IMG/VR virus record: IMGVR_UViG_3300042876_000426
Location: 1-47,741 of that record
Strand: one strand, 5' to 3'
DNA: 47,741 nt
DNA from: a virus
How positions within the stretch are numbered: position 1 is the stretch's first letter; the number at the start of each line of letters is the position of its first letter. Positions 47,357 to 47,741 of this stretch are shown in pieces. The notes below the pieces were generated by a model, which saw only the letters and a list, made by a program, of their open reading frames with translations, searched no databases and had not been told where the DNA came from. Position numbers and translations under genes: made by a program.

Positions 47357-47741
47357 ATGATTCTAGGGACAGACCACTACTGGCGCGACTGGACCGTCAC
47401 GGACGGGATGCGCTTCTCGCCTCCCGACTGGAAAACATCCATCGAAAACGGAAGCCGTTTCGCATTCCTGAAGGCTGCGGACGGCGTGAAAGCATCCACT
47501 TATTTTCCTGAAGCGTTCGAGAGCGCACGGTCGGCGGGTCTGTTGGTCGGCGCGTATGTCTGGCTGGATGCGCGCAGAATTGCCGACCCAAAACGCCAGG
47601 CAGAGTTTTGGTACGAGACGCTTAAAGAAATAGATTGCCCGCTCAGTATCGACTTCGAAGCCTACAAAGACAACATCCCTGAATGGGGCGATCTGTATGA
47701 TGCGGTTTATTACTATCGCAAACTGGACCCGACGCGGCGAT
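47357..47741 (+). CDS. GH25-type lysozyme (endolysin), 3' partial
   Basis: The frame starts at ATG 47357 (GGAGATAAAACC ribosome site) and is still open at the window edge. The visible 128 residues fit family GH25 muramidases: ILGTDHYWRDW at the start (Asp6), FAFLKAADGVKASTYFPEAF, GLLVGAYVWLDARRIADPKR and SIDFEAY with the catalytic Asp99-Glu101 pair. GH25 enzymes cut N-acetylmuramic acid links in peptidoglycan. It follows the fibre genes, so it is either the lysis endolysin or a tail-associated wall hydrolase; cell-wall-binding repeats, if any, are outside the window. Confidence 0.88.
   Translation, partial: MILGTDHYWRDWTVTDGMRFSPPDWKTSIENGSRFAFLKAADGVKASTYFPEAFESARSAGLLVGAYVWLDARRIADPKRQAEFWYETLKEIDCPLSIDFEAYKDNIPEWGDLYDAVYYYRKLDPTRR

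Noticed and set aside
1-47741. CRISPR array, tRNA, rRNA, integrase, transposase
   Set aside because: I looked for regular repeats with spacers, cloverleaf-like CCA-ended segments in the gaps, and recombinase motifs, and found none. The fibre repeats are protein-coding.

Overview
The window reads as most of one double-stranded DNA tailed-phage (siphovirus-like) genome or prophage. Nearly everything is on the + strand in tightly packed, often ATGA-overlapping genes. Packaging, head, neck, tail and lysis genes follow the usual order. There is no integrase, tRNA, rRNA, insertion sequence or CRISPR array that I can see, so lysogeny is not demonstrated. The host is uncertain. A Chloroflexota-type (Anaerolineae-like) host is a tentative guess from the Thr/Ala/Gln-rich 'TAT' style of the protein at 406-1407 and the TPR plus zinc-ribbon cargo gene at 34392-34991. 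No search was possible.

Layout. (1) 2-3609: membrane proteins around an FtsK/HerA-type ATPase, with a striking AGT-triplet hairpin directly downstream of it. (2) 3630-10040: an accessory run of small zinc-binding and nucleic-acid proteins: Dam-type methyltransferase, DUF6011-like finger, a DnaJ split over two genes (J-domain, then CxxCxGxG zinc finger), ASCH-like protein, Gp37/Gp68 (DUF5131) protein and several unknowns. (3) 10041-10405: a structured non-coding region with nested hairpin, 13-bp palindrome, direct repeats and a promoter for a LuxR-type HTH protein. (4) 10688-13930: metallophosphoesterase, 5'(3')-deoxyribonucleotidase, holin-like and spanin-like membrane proteins. (5) 13950-20605: terminase small and large subunits, HNH endonuclease, portal, a small Acb2/Tad1-like cyclic-nucleotide sponge candidate, MuF-like minor head protein and a glycosyltransferase-like protein.

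(6) 20635-28198: a separately regulated cassette that interrupts the head genes. It has a 36-aa membrane peptide, a terminator, a good promoter overlapped by an operator-like dyad, then nine linked genes ending at a strong terminator-like hairpin: three unknowns, SNF2 helicase, unknown, IbrA-like PAPS-reductase-family protein, IbrB-like ParB protein, DPPW methyltransferase and an HTH protein. This is the best candidate for an undescribed system, most plausibly DNA modification, counter-defence or gene control. (7) 28208-34315: DUF2213 prohead protease with an embedded ChaB-like segment and an internal scaffold start, decoration protein, encapsulin-like major capsid protein, connector and neck proteins, and tail tube. 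(8) 34335-35123: a reverse-strand moron with its own promoter and terminators. (9) 35132-47328: tail chaperone pair joined by a -1 frameshift at an A9 run, tape measure, distal tail, hub, fibre proteins with repeats, and receptor-binding-type proteins. (10) 47357-end: GH25 lysozyme, cut by the window edge.

Two nearly identical hairpins, at 28142 and 35068, each lie just before the start codon of the first gene of a structural block (protease and tail chaperone). This suggests a shared element controlling late genes. Holin-like and lysin genes are about 34 kb apart here, which would be resolved if the genome map were circular and the FtsK-like and accessory genes followed the lysin.
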